DNA from: Shimia sp. R9_2
GTDB lineage: Bacteria; Pseudomonadota; Alphaproteobacteria; Rhodobacterales; Rhodobacteraceae
NCBI RefSeq assembly: GCF_017743735.1
Contig: NZ_JAGHRO010000005.1
Location: 124,001-188,000, forward strand
DNA: 64,000 bases
Reading direction: 5' to 3'
Under the pieces are notes generated by a model. That model was not told the origin of the DNA. It worked only from the letters and a program-made list of their open reading frames with translations, and did no database searches. Each line of letters starts with the position of its first letter. Position 1 is the first letter of the stretch. A program made the position numbers and the translations under genes. Positions 52,685 through 64,000 of the stretch are shown one piece after another.

Positions 52685-54255
52685 GCCACATTGCGCAGGA
52701 TGGTGATGCGCGGATCGTCATCGGCGATGCCGACACCGCTTTCAAAGTCTTCTTCAAGTAGTTTGAGCACGGCCACATCGCCCACGTAGATTTCGGAATA
52801 GGCCACTTCAAAGCCATTGCCGTAGGTGTGGTTGACGATGTCGACCTCACCCTGAAGCTCGGGCGGGATGTTGATCGTCAGATGATTGCCCGTGAGGGTG
52901 CGCAGGACTGCGGGGCCCTGATCAAAGGCATCGGGCATCACGTTGAGCACCAGCGTGTCCTCGCCCGCGTTGCCATCCACATAGTGGCCAAGGCCAAAGG
53001 TGATGTGGTCATCCCCATCCCCGCCAAAGAGCGCGGTGTCGTTGTTTTTGACCAGATCAGCGGTGATCACATCGTCGCCTTCACCGCCAAAGAGGTGCAC
53101 TGGTCCGTCGCTAGCCTCGGTCACGGTGATTGTGTCATCGCCTTCACCGCCGTGTGCCAAGTGGCTGCCGCCCACAAGTGTCAGCGTATCGTTGCCTTCT
53201 TTCAGCGCGATCAGGCTGTTTTCCTCGGCGGTCAGAGTGTCATCGGAGGCGGTGCCGGCCAGATGGTTGAGGGCAAACATGCGATGGGCGCTGGCACCAT
53301 TGGTCTCGTCTTTGAAATAGCCGCTGTCGGGGTCAAAGACGCTGGTGAGCTCCACATCCTCGGCAGAGAAATCGGTGACGCCTTCAAGCCGCACAGTGCG
53401 GGTTTCGACATTGTCGGGGTTCAGCGGGTTTTGCCAGCTGATGTGCACATCCGTAAAGGCTCCATCCGGATCTGTGGTGGTGGTGATTTCCGGCGTCGGG
53501 ATCTGCGCGAGATCGGGCATATTGGCGCTGGCGCCGATATCGACCAGAAGCATGTCCTCTTCGGTGTCAAAATCGGTGATCCGCGCCACGATGAGCTCTT
53601 TGCTGTCCTCGCCATCGCGAATAGCCGTAGCAGCGTCCACATCCAATGCGTAGACATCGGCACCGGCACCGCCGGTCAGCACATGGGCAAGCGTGTCTTC
53701 CGGGAAGCCGGACAGGGGCCGCATCAGGAAGGTGTCGTCGCCGTCGCCGCCATCGGCGTGGGCTGCATCGCCCTCTGCCGACTGGGAGGCCTTAAGAAAG
53801 AAGGTGTCATCCCCGTCGCCGCCATAGCCGTGGGCGGCCTGAGAGATATGCATATAGTCTTCGCCGTCCCCGCCAAAGCCCTGCACAGAGCCGCCGATCT
53901 TTAAGGCGTCGTTGCCGTCTTCGCCGTGAATTTCGCCTGAGCCCCAGGAGATCAAGGTGTCCTCGCCGTCGCCCGCCATAATGTTGTCGCTCCCGCGGGC
54001 AATCAGGCTGTCGCCGTCATCGGTGCCCATGATCGCGTCTTCGAAAGCCGGGGCGGCTGTATCAGGCTCGGTGGGCGTGTCACCGGAGCTGTTGGGAGTT
54101 TCTTCAATCAGGTTGGAGGAGGTGTCCTCATCGGGCTGATCACCCTTTTCTGGCGGAGTGGTCCCATCTTGGTCGTCGTTTGAAGACCCCATCACATCCA
54201 CAACGGCGGTTGCTGCGCCGATGCCCAGCAGAGAGAGAATTACAAGCGGTCCCAT
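52681..54255 (-). CDS. RTX-type calcium-binding protein with N-terminal membrane segment
   Basis: A 524-residue acidic protein. A hydrophobic N-terminus (MGPLVILSLLGIGAATAVV) without an obvious cleavage site is followed by an Asp/Ser/Thr-rich linker, then several blocks of RTX-type repeats (GGDGEDYMHIS, GYGGDGDDTFFL, HADGGDGDDTFLM, LVGGSHLAHGGEGDDTITV, LFGGEGDDVITAD, LFGGDGDDHITFG). These nonapeptides bind calcium in beta rolls outside the cell. Its TAG stop falls in the right CTAG flank of the MITE-like element. No type I secretion genes are next to it. Confidence 0.85.
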   Translation of the reverse strand: MGPLVILSLLGIGAATAVVDVMGSSNDDQDGTTPPEKGDQPDEDTSSNLIEETPNSSGDTPTEPDTAAPAFEDAIMGTDDGDSLIARGSDNIMAGDGEDTLISWGSGEIHGEDGNDALKIGGSVQGFGGDGEDYMHISQAAHGYGGDGDDTFFLKASQSAEGDAAHADGGDGDDTFLMRPLSGFPEDTLAHVLTGGAGADVYALDVDAATAIRDGEDSKELIVARITDFDTEEDMLLVDIGASANMPDLAQIPTPEITTTTDPDGAFTDVHISWQNPLNPDNVETRTVRLEGVTDFSAEDVELTSVFDPDSGYFKDETNGASAHRMFALNHLAGTASDDTLTAEENSLIALKEGNDTLTLVGGSHLAHGGEGDDTITVTEASDGPVHLFGGEGDDVITADLVKNNDTALFGGDGDDHITFGLGHYVDGNAGEDTLVLNVMPDAFDQGPAVLRTLTGNHLTINIPPELQGEVDIVNHTYGNGFEVAYSEIYVGDVAVLKLLEEDFESGVGIADDDPRITILRNVA

Positions 54256-54694
54256 GACTACCTCAGAAATTTAGAATCGGACTCCGTCCGCCGAGGAAGT
54301 ATTGAGCGCGTAGTAGATTGAAATTTCGTTGATACATGCCGTGGGTGACCGAAACCGGATAAGGCTGGGCGTGCCGAATTGTCGCACTATGTGACGCAAC
54401 GCCACGAATGGTTTGGGTCAATATTTGGGAAACTCACGGGTTTCGCCTAAAAAACAGGTTCATAGGATATGTTTAGAGCCGCTTGCGCCAACGCCTTGAC
54501 AGCGGATGGTTCGATGGCTGTGGAGGCCATTTTCCAGACCTTCCTATTGCCGTGCAAACTTGTTGCTAGGCGAGCGTCCCTCTGCTACACCCGCGACGGA
54601 TTTTAACGCCTCGTTAGTCCCGGGGCCATAAACGCCCTCGTTTTTTGCATACAATTGTATGCGAGAGGTGAGGCCAGCAAGCGGAAGGGTGGAC
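54256..54694 (+). promoter_or_regulatory. Regulatory region before atpHAGDC with a perfect 16-base palindrome
   Basis: The 439 bases between the RTX gene and atpH hold no credible gene. At 54647-54662, GCATACAATTGTATGC is a perfect 16-base palindrome, 32 bases before the atpH GTG and preceded by TTTTTT. A possible promoter is CTTGTTGCTAGG...GCTACAC near 54558-54593. The palindrome could be an operator or a hairpin covering the leader. No known family is assigned. Confidence 0.55.
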
Positions 54695-55254
54695 GTGTCC
54701 GAACCAGCTTCGATCTCCTCCGGCATTGCAGAACGCTATGCCGCCGCGGTCTTTGAGATCGCACAAGAGAACAATGCGCTGAGCGAATTGGAAAGCAGCC
54801 TCGAAGGCCTGAGCGCGGCAGTCGCCGACAGCGCAGAGCTGCGTGATCTGATCAATTCGCCTTTGATCAGCCGCGATGAACAAGGTGCAGCCATCACGGC
54901 CGTTGCCCAAAAAATCGGTGTACAAGATGTACTGGTGAACGTGCTGGGCCTGATGGCGCAGAAACGTCGCCTGTTTGTGCTGCCGCAGCTTATTGAGCAC
55001 CTGCAAGCGATGCTTGCGGAGCACAAAGGCGAAGTGACTGCAGACGTCACCAGCGCCAAGGCATTGACCAAAACCCAGAGCGAAAAGCTGGCCAAGACCC
55101 TGGCCGCGCGCGTGGGCAAAGATGTCAAGATTAATGCGACCGTTGACGCGTCTCTCGTCGGCGGTCTTGTCGTTAAAGTGGGCTCGAAGATGATCGATAC
55201 CTCGATCCGCTCCAAGCTCGCATCCCTACAGAATGCAATGAAAGAGGTCGGATA

Positions 55255-55255
<1 letters not shown>
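54695..55255 (+). CDS. atpH: F1F0 ATP synthase subunit delta
   Basis: The delta subunit links F1 to the peripheral stalk. GTG 54695 ([20 protein letters not shown]) follows GGAAGG and gives 186 residues, the normal length; an ATG 12 codons upstream lies in the palindrome region. Family segments are [30 protein letters not shown] and the C-terminal [20 protein letters not shown]. Its stop overlaps atpA by one base. Confidence 0.95.
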
Positions 55256-56793
<1,538 letters not shown>

Positions 56794-56805
56794 GGGGTTC
56801 GGACA

Positions 56806-59119
<2,314 letters not shown>

Positions 59120-59130
59120 GGAGGCCCGAC

Positions 59131-59526
59131 ATGGCAAACGAACTGCAATTTGATCTGGTCAGCCCTGAGCGGAGCCTTGCTTCGCTCCAGGCGACCGCCG
59201 TGCAGATCCCTGGCGCTGATGGTGACCTCACCGCAATGCCAGGCCATGCGCCTTTGCTGACCTCGCTGCGCCCAGGTGTGGTGCGGGTTCAGACGGCGGA
59301 TGGTGAGAAGGATTTTGTGGTGACCCGCGGTTTCGCGGAAATCTCTGCAGAATCGATCTCGGTGATCGCGGAACACGCACATAGCGGTGACACCGTGACC
59401 AAGGCAGACCTTGAGGACGTCATCGCAGACGCCCGCAAGGCCGCAGCCGAAGCCGGTGAAGAGCACAAAGACGGTGCGGAGAAATTCCTCTCCGATCTGG
59501 AACAGCTCATGGAAGATATGGTCTGA
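59131..59526 (+). CDS. atpC: F1F0 ATP synthase subunit epsilon
   Basis: Epsilon couples and regulates rotation. The 131-residue protein has the N-terminal beta sandwich (LVSPERSLASLQATAVQIPG, GDLTAMPGHAPLLTSLRPG) and a short helical C-terminus. AAGGAGG is upstream of ATG 59131. It ends the operon; a terminator follows. The F0 genes are not in this window, as usual in this order. Confidence 0.97.
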   Translation: MANELQFDLVSPERSLASLQATAVQIPGADGDLTAMPGHAPLLTSLRPGVVRVQTADGEKDFVVTRGFAEISAESISVIAEHAHSGDTVTKADLEDVIADARKAAAEAGEEHKDGAEKFLSDLEQLMEDMV

Positions 59527-59551
59527 TCCCAACCGGGACATGACCAACATG

Positions 59552-59579
59552 AGGCCTCGCCACCACGGCGGGGCCTTTT
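59552..59579 (+). terminator. Intrinsic terminator of atpHAGDC
   Basis: AGGCCTCGCC pairs with GGCGGGGCCT (one T-G pair, 5-base loop) and is followed by TTT. Confidence 0.85.
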
Positions 59580-59633
59580 GCGTTTTCGTAACCATATTTT
59601 GGCTTGATGCTGCCTTTATTGGCTTGCACACAG

Positions 59634-59993
59634 ATGGCGATGAAACGGATACGAAATAGCTATGTCGGGGTGGATCAGGGGGATGTGGCCCTCTTCTCCG
59701 ACTTTGAAGAAAATGGACAGATGTGGACCGGGGATGGGCCACGGGAGCGGCGCAAACTGGTCAAGTTTCGGTCCAAGTACCGCGTGCCGCCGGCGGTGCA
59801 TGTGTCATTGTCGCTGTGGGATATGGACAGCGGCCCGAACATCCGTTCCGAAGTTGCGGCTGAAGAGATCACCAATCTCGGGTTTCAGCTCGTTTTCCGC
59901 ACCTGGGGTGACAGCCGCGTGGCCCGCGTGCGCATGTCCTGGATGGCGATCGGCGAGCTGGCTTACGTGGACGACTGGGTGATCGCGGATTGA
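59634..59993 (+). CDS. H-type lectin domain protein
   Basis: A protein of about 119 residues made of a single beta-sandwich domain resembling the H-type lectin (discoidin-I C-terminal) family: FSDFEENGQMWTGDGPRERR, VKFRSKYRVPPAVHVSLSLW, DMDSGPNIRSEVAAEEITNL, FQLVFRTWGDSRVARVRMSW. There is no signal peptide. Sugar binding is possible but not shown. ATG 59634 or 59640 could be the start; neither has a clear ribosome site. Confidence 0.78.
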   Translation: MAMKRIRNSYVGVDQGDVALFSDFEENGQMWTGDGPRERRKLVKFRSKYRVPPAVHVSLSLWDMDSGPNIRSEVAAEEITNLGFQLVFRTWGDSRVARVRMSWMAIGELAYVDDWVIAD

Positions 59994-59994
59994 A

Positions 59995-60021
59995 GCCTGC
60001 GGTGGGGCGCTGGGAGGTCGC
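59995..60021 (+). repeat. 27-base direct repeat, copy 1
   Basis: GCCTGCGGTGGGGCGCTGGG plus AGGTCGC. It matches the copy at 61907-61933 at 25 of 27 positions. The two copies flank the hydrolase and TetR genes in the same orientation. Confidence 0.8.
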
Positions 60022-60121
60022 TGGGGGGGAGCCAATAGCTATGGGCGCTGTTGGTCTACTGGTATCAGCTTAAGTGCAAGAGAAAGTGGAGACCATATTG
60101 CTATGACCTCCACCAATCATT

Positions 60122-61189
60122 TTACGCGTTGAAGAATTCTGCCACGGCATCGGTGGAGGCTTTGACGGCCTCTGGCTTGTGGTAGAAATCCACGTGTGTG
60201 AACTCGTCAAAGGCCAGCTCTTTGTGGTCGTTGGTCAGCTTCTCGACAAAGGCGGTTGAGCAAATCGCAGTTGCGGCGTTTGTGCCATAGATTGTCAACG
60301 ATGGTTGCACGATCTTGTCGGCATAGGCTTCGCAGATCGAGAACAAGGACTGCATGGGCTGATCACCGATGTGCATATTGGTGTAATTCGGTACGGCAAT
60401 CGGCCCTTTGGCGCCGTCGCGACCGTAGTAGTCGTAAGTTTCGCCAGCCATCTCCGGATAAGCAGCTGCAGAGGTGAACTCTTCACGGGACATCTCGTCG
60501 TTCAGACCAAAGGGTGCAACATAGTCTGGCGCGCCAGTTTCATATTGCGTCTGCATCGAGGCGTTGGCGGCGGCGATCATCTGATTGGCCATATCCCGGT
60601 CTGTCCACTGAAATGCGTCTGAGGCCATCATACCTGATACCATAGCGATCTTCTTGATGCGGTGGTCTGTGACCGCTGCTGAGGCGATCGTCTGACCGCC
60701 CTGACAAACGCCAAGACCGTAGATTTCGTCAACAAACGGCAGGGTGCCCAGATAGGACACGGCGTCCCATGTGTTTTCGATCAGGCGGAAATTGTAGCGT
60801 GATTGCATATGTTCGCCGGGAAGCGCCGGAGAGGAGCCCATGCCCATGTAGTCGAAACCAAGGTAGATAAAGCCGCGCGCGGCCATTTCGGGACCGTAGG
60901 TCGCGGGGATCTGGTCCTTGACCTGCGGGAAGGGGCTGGCACCGACAATGGCCTTGTACGTCTTGGCCGGGTCGAAGTCTTCGGGCAGATACAGATCGCC
61001 CACAAGATCGAGGCCGAAGGATTTGAAATTGACGGGGTTTGTACCGGGTTTGAAGGACATTTCAGAAGCTCCTGCGTTGATGGGAAGAGATGTCTGTTGC
61101 GCGCCTGCGCTCCAGCCCGCGAAGGACATCAGGGAGGCAAGCGAGGCGGTTTGGATGAGGTGGCGTCTTGAGAGGTTGGTCATTGTCAT
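60122..61189 (-). CDS. Tat-exported alpha/beta hydrolase (dienelactone-hydrolase-like)
   Basis: A 355-residue protein with a twin-arginine signal (SRRHLIQTASLASLMSFAG), so it is probably exported folded. The alpha/beta hydrolase fold shows PFPQVKDQIPATYGPEMAAR, YLGFDYMGMGSSPALPGEH, and the nucleophile elbow GLGVCQGGQTIAS, where cysteine occupies the nucleophile position as in dienelactone hydrolases (G-x-C-x-G-G). A late histidine in FTHVDFYHKPEAV would complete the triad. The substrate is unknown. It is divergent from the TetR gene with a palindrome between. Confidence 0.85.
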   Translation of the reverse strand: MTMTNLSRRHLIQTASLASLMSFAGWSAGAQQTSLPINAGASEMSFKPGTNPVNFKSFGLDLVGDLYLPEDFDPAKTYKAIVGASPFPQVKDQIPATYGPEMAARGFIYLGFDYMGMGSSPALPGEHMQSRYNFRLIENTWDAVSYLGTLPFVDEIYGLGVCQGGQTIASAAVTDHRIKKIAMVSGMMASDAFQWTDRDMANQMIAAANASMQTQYETGAPDYVAPFGLNDEMSREEFTSAAAYPEMAGETYDYYGRDGAKGPIAVPNYTNMHIGDQPMQSLFSICEAYADKIVQPSLTIYGTNAATAICSTAFVEKLTNDHKELAFDEFTHVDFYHKPEAVKASTDAVAEFFNA

Positions 61190-61226
61190 GGTCCACTTGT
61201 TTCCAGGATCGTGTTTCGCCTTGCTA

Positions 61227-61248
61227 AAGTAAATCGTTGTGTTTACTT
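61227..61248. promoter_or_regulatory. Palindromic TetR operator candidate
   Basis: AAGTAAA (61227-61233) and TTTACTT (61242-61248) are perfect 7-base arms with an 8-base spacer, 38 bases from the hydrolase ATG. A further TTTTACTTTT at 61281-61290 lies before the TetR start and may be a second half-site. Confidence 0.65.
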
Positions 61249-61303
61249 AGGTGGGGTGGGTGTCTCTTGTAAACAGATAATTTTACTTTTGAGGTCGAAA
61301 ATC

Positions 61304-61894
61304 GTGAAACGCACTGAAAAGAAAAGAAAAGATATTATCGATGCGGCGATCGATGAGTTCCGCGAGCAGGGGTTTCTGGGGGCCAAGACCACCTCAATCG
61401 CCAAAAAAGCGCAGGTTTCGAGTCGCACGCTCTACAATCACTTCGAGAGCAAAGAGGCGCTGTTTGAAGCCATCTCGGCGATCATGTTGGAGCAGAACCA
61501 GAGCATGGAGCCGGTGGTCTACGACCCAAGCGGGGATTTTGTGGAGCAGTTAAAGGACGCTTTGTGGCGCTATATCGCGGTCATAACAGAAGAGACGGCC
61601 ATTGGACTGAACCGCATGGTGCTGTCAGAGCTGATCCGCGATCTTGAGCGTTCCCGGAAATTCTTCACCGAGACGGAAACCCATGACTACCCGATGACGC
61701 GGTTGATTGGCGAGGCCATGGAGGCAGGCGTGCTGCGTAAGGCGGATCCGGTTTTTGCCACCAACCAGCTGTTGGCGCTCGTGAAGAATTTCTTCTTCTG
61801 GCCGGAATTTTTTCTCGGCGAGACACCGACGCCAAAGGATGCCTTGGATGATTGCGTCGTAATGTTTTTGGCGCACTACAAAGTGGACGGGTGA
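61304..61894 (+). CDS. TetR-family transcriptional regulator
   Basis: A 196-residue TetR protein. The helix-turn-helix is TTSIAKKAQVSSRTLYNHF (about residues 30-48), followed by an all-helical ligand-binding part. GTG 61304 follows GAGG at a good distance; upstream in-frame starts add a tail without a site. It is divergent from the hydrolase gene and likely represses it. Confidence 0.88.
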   Translation: MKRTEKKRKDIIDAAIDEFREQGFLGAKTTSIAKKAQVSSRTLYNHFESKEALFEAISAIMLEQNQSMEPVVYDPSGDFVEQLKDALWRYIAVITEETAIGLNRMVLSELIRDLERSRKFFTETETHDYPMTRLIGEAMEAGVLRKADPVFATNQLLALVKNFFFWPEFFLGETPTPKDALDDCVVMFLAHYKVDG

Positions 61895-61906
61895 TCGGGG
61901 GGTGAT

Positions 61907-61933
61907 GCCTGCAGTGAGGCGCTGGGAGGTCGC
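61907..61933 (+). repeat. 27-base direct repeat, copy 2
   Basis: GCCTGCAGTGAGGCGCTGGG plus AGGTCGC, differing from copy 1 (59995-60021) at two positions. A third degenerate piece, TGCGGTGGAGCGCT, follows at 61945-61958. Confidence 0.8.
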
Positions 61934-62102
61934 AGGTTGGTGCTTGCGGTGGAGCGCTTAGGCGCCTTTGGGGCGTTTGGCTGGATAGAGCCCAAATGTG
62001 CCGAATTTCTGTATTTTACCTGAGGTCTGCTTTGCAACTTCTTGAACATACCTCACTCTTTTTATGCGATGTTACCTCGACAACCACCAGTTAGGCTAAG
62101 AT

Positions 62103-62528
62103 GTGCTCAAGGTTTTCTTGTTAGTAGCTTTGTCTTCCATTGTCGCTGTGGCGTTGGCCATTTTAGGGCTATTGTCTTGGTCATCAGGCAATGCGTTCCG
62201 AGGGGCGACTTTCAGCAAATATGAATGGGCGGCAAATGGGGAATGTGGAGCAAACTCCCTCGATAGCTGTATTCAGCAACGCCCGCGGTGCCCTCGTGGC
62301 GCAATGGTTCAGGATCTGAGGCAAAGATTCCTGCGTAACCGCGAGACATCCAAATCCGAGGTTGCAGAATTAATCGGCAAGCAAGACGCCATCGTCGAGA
62401 TTGGTGGCGAGCAATGCGAAGCTCACTATTTGGGTATGTGTAGCGCGATGTCTTTTGATGGTGACAGCCTGTATGTTTGCTACGATCAGAACAACACGTT
62501 GGTTAGATCAGGCCTCTTTAGACACTGA
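62103..62528 (+). CDS. Hypothetical membrane-anchored protein
   Basis: A 141-residue protein with an N-terminal hydrophobic segment (VFLLVALSSIVAVALAILGLLSW), then a cysteine-rich domain with six cysteines (GECGANSLDSCIQQRPRCPR, GEQCEAHYLGMCSAMS, VCYDQNN). It starts with GTG 62103 without a clear ribosome site. The disulfide-ready pattern suggests a periplasmic domain. I do not recognise the family. GC content is lower than in the neighbours. Confidence 0.6.
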   Translation: MLKVFLLVALSSIVAVALAILGLLSWSSGNAFRGATFSKYEWAANGECGANSLDSCIQQRPRCPRGAMVQDLRQRFLRNRETSKSEVAELIGKQDAIVEIGGEQCEAHYLGMCSAMSFDGDSLYVCYDQNNTLVRSGLFRH

Positions 62529-62626
62529 TAGGCTGATCCTCAACTCGGACCGTCATATATGGTGCGCCATTCGCAGTAAGATCTACATTTTCCCCATAAA
62601 CCAAGCCAGTAAACTTCGATGCACAG

Positions 62627-62655
62627 AAAAACGCCCCGCTCAAAGAACGGGGCGT
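62627..62655 (-). terminator. Terminator of the ABC-ATPase gene
   Basis: ACGCCCCG and CGGGGCGT form an 8-bp perfect stem with a 9-base loop. On the minus strand the second arm runs into TTTTTCTG, 24 bases after the ABC gene stop. Confidence 0.85.
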
Positions 62656-62678
62656 ATGTTTGTTTCTTGTTCTGTCAC

Positions 62679-63733
<1,055 letters not shown>

Positions 63734-63737
<4 letters not shown>

Positions 63738-64000
63738 GTGGTCGCTACCTTTTGTTGTCTGGTTTCGGGGAAACGCCATGCCTGGGCTTCCCGGCCAATT
63801 TGAGCGGCGGTTTCCATCACGCGCGGCGCCCAGGTTTCAAGTTGATCAAGTGAGGTTCGGCTGGTCGGGCCAGTCACGGACAAAGCACCCAGCATGCGGC
63901 CGTTGGGTGTGAGAACTGGCGCTGCGATACAGACGATGCCGGGTTCATGTTCCTCCCGGTCAAAGCCGTAACCGCGCGCCCGGATGTTTTCGAGCTCGGC
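63734..64000 (-). CDS. IclR-family transcriptional regulator (5' part beyond window edge)
   Basis: The last 88 residues of an IclR-type regulator, open to base 64000. Residues such as RARGYGFDREEHEPGIVCIA, APVLTPNGRMLGALSVTGP and TSRTSLDQL fit the C-terminal effector-binding domain. The N-terminal helix-turn-helix lies outside the window. Its TGA overlaps the ATG of the ABC ATPase gene, so the two are translated together. Confidence 0.9.

Overview
The window looks like chromosome from a marine alphaproteobacterium of the Rhodobacterales, most likely the Roseobacter group. The evidence is the gene set and layout: a hemN-fnrL-usp-ccoNOQP-ccoGHIS block with FNR boxes, the small ccoQ and ccoS genes in their usual places, an atpHAGDC operon that starts with GTG at atpH, a Hint-domain protein, a DUF2125 protein, and a SAM methyltransferase/GloB pair. 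Coding density is high, GC content is high, and I saw no rRNA, tRNA, phage, CRISPR array or transposase. The species is not identifiable from this.

Layout. 1-12.4 kb: microaerobic respiration. An oxygen-independent hemN (cut by the left edge), the oxygen sensor fnrL, a universal stress protein, cbb3 oxidase genes ccoNOQP, an AraC-type regulator and the assembly genes ccoGHIS. Four FNR boxes tie these together. 12.4-20.1 kb: envelope and heme. A D,D-carboxypeptidase, a HAD phosphatase, clpS, an RsmC-like methyltransferase, a short-chain dehydrogenase lacking its catalytic lysine, hemF, and divergent hemC/hemE. 20.2-26.6 kb: an acyl-CoA degradation cluster (racemase/CoA-transferase, SDR, LCAD-like dehydrogenase, two hot-dog hydratases, SCP-x thiolase) with a divergent LysR regulator. 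26.6-33.1 kb: a hybrid kinase, a secreted sulfite-oxidase-fold protein without cysteine and a LuxR response regulator form a candidate signalling unit, followed by an LpxR-like outer membrane protein and a Hint protein. 33.1-38.9 kb: mixed accessory genes, including a gene broken by an in-frame amber codon, then rpsD. 39-43.7 kb: hisC-tyrA-extensin operon, DUF2125 and ChaC-like genes. 43.8-54.3 kb: a MotA/MotB-like pair whose B subunit has a very long coiled coil, an M23 peptidase with clpA, gloB, a methyltransferase, a 243-bp MITE-like element and an RTX protein. 54.7-59.5 kb: F1 ATP synthase genes. 59.6-64 kb: an H-type lectin-like protein, a Tat-exported hydrolase with a TetR repressor flanked by 27-bp direct repeats, a hypothetical gene, and a sugar-type ABC ATPase with an IclR regulator cut by the right edge.

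The main observations for follow-up are the 173-residue SUOX-fold protein with its kinase and response regulator, the orphan proton-motor-like pair, the FNR-driven leader with a 16-bp hairpin before the AraC regulator, the MITE that duplicated CTAG and so preserved two stop codons, and the amber-interrupted gene. All assignments come from reading the sequence without database searches.
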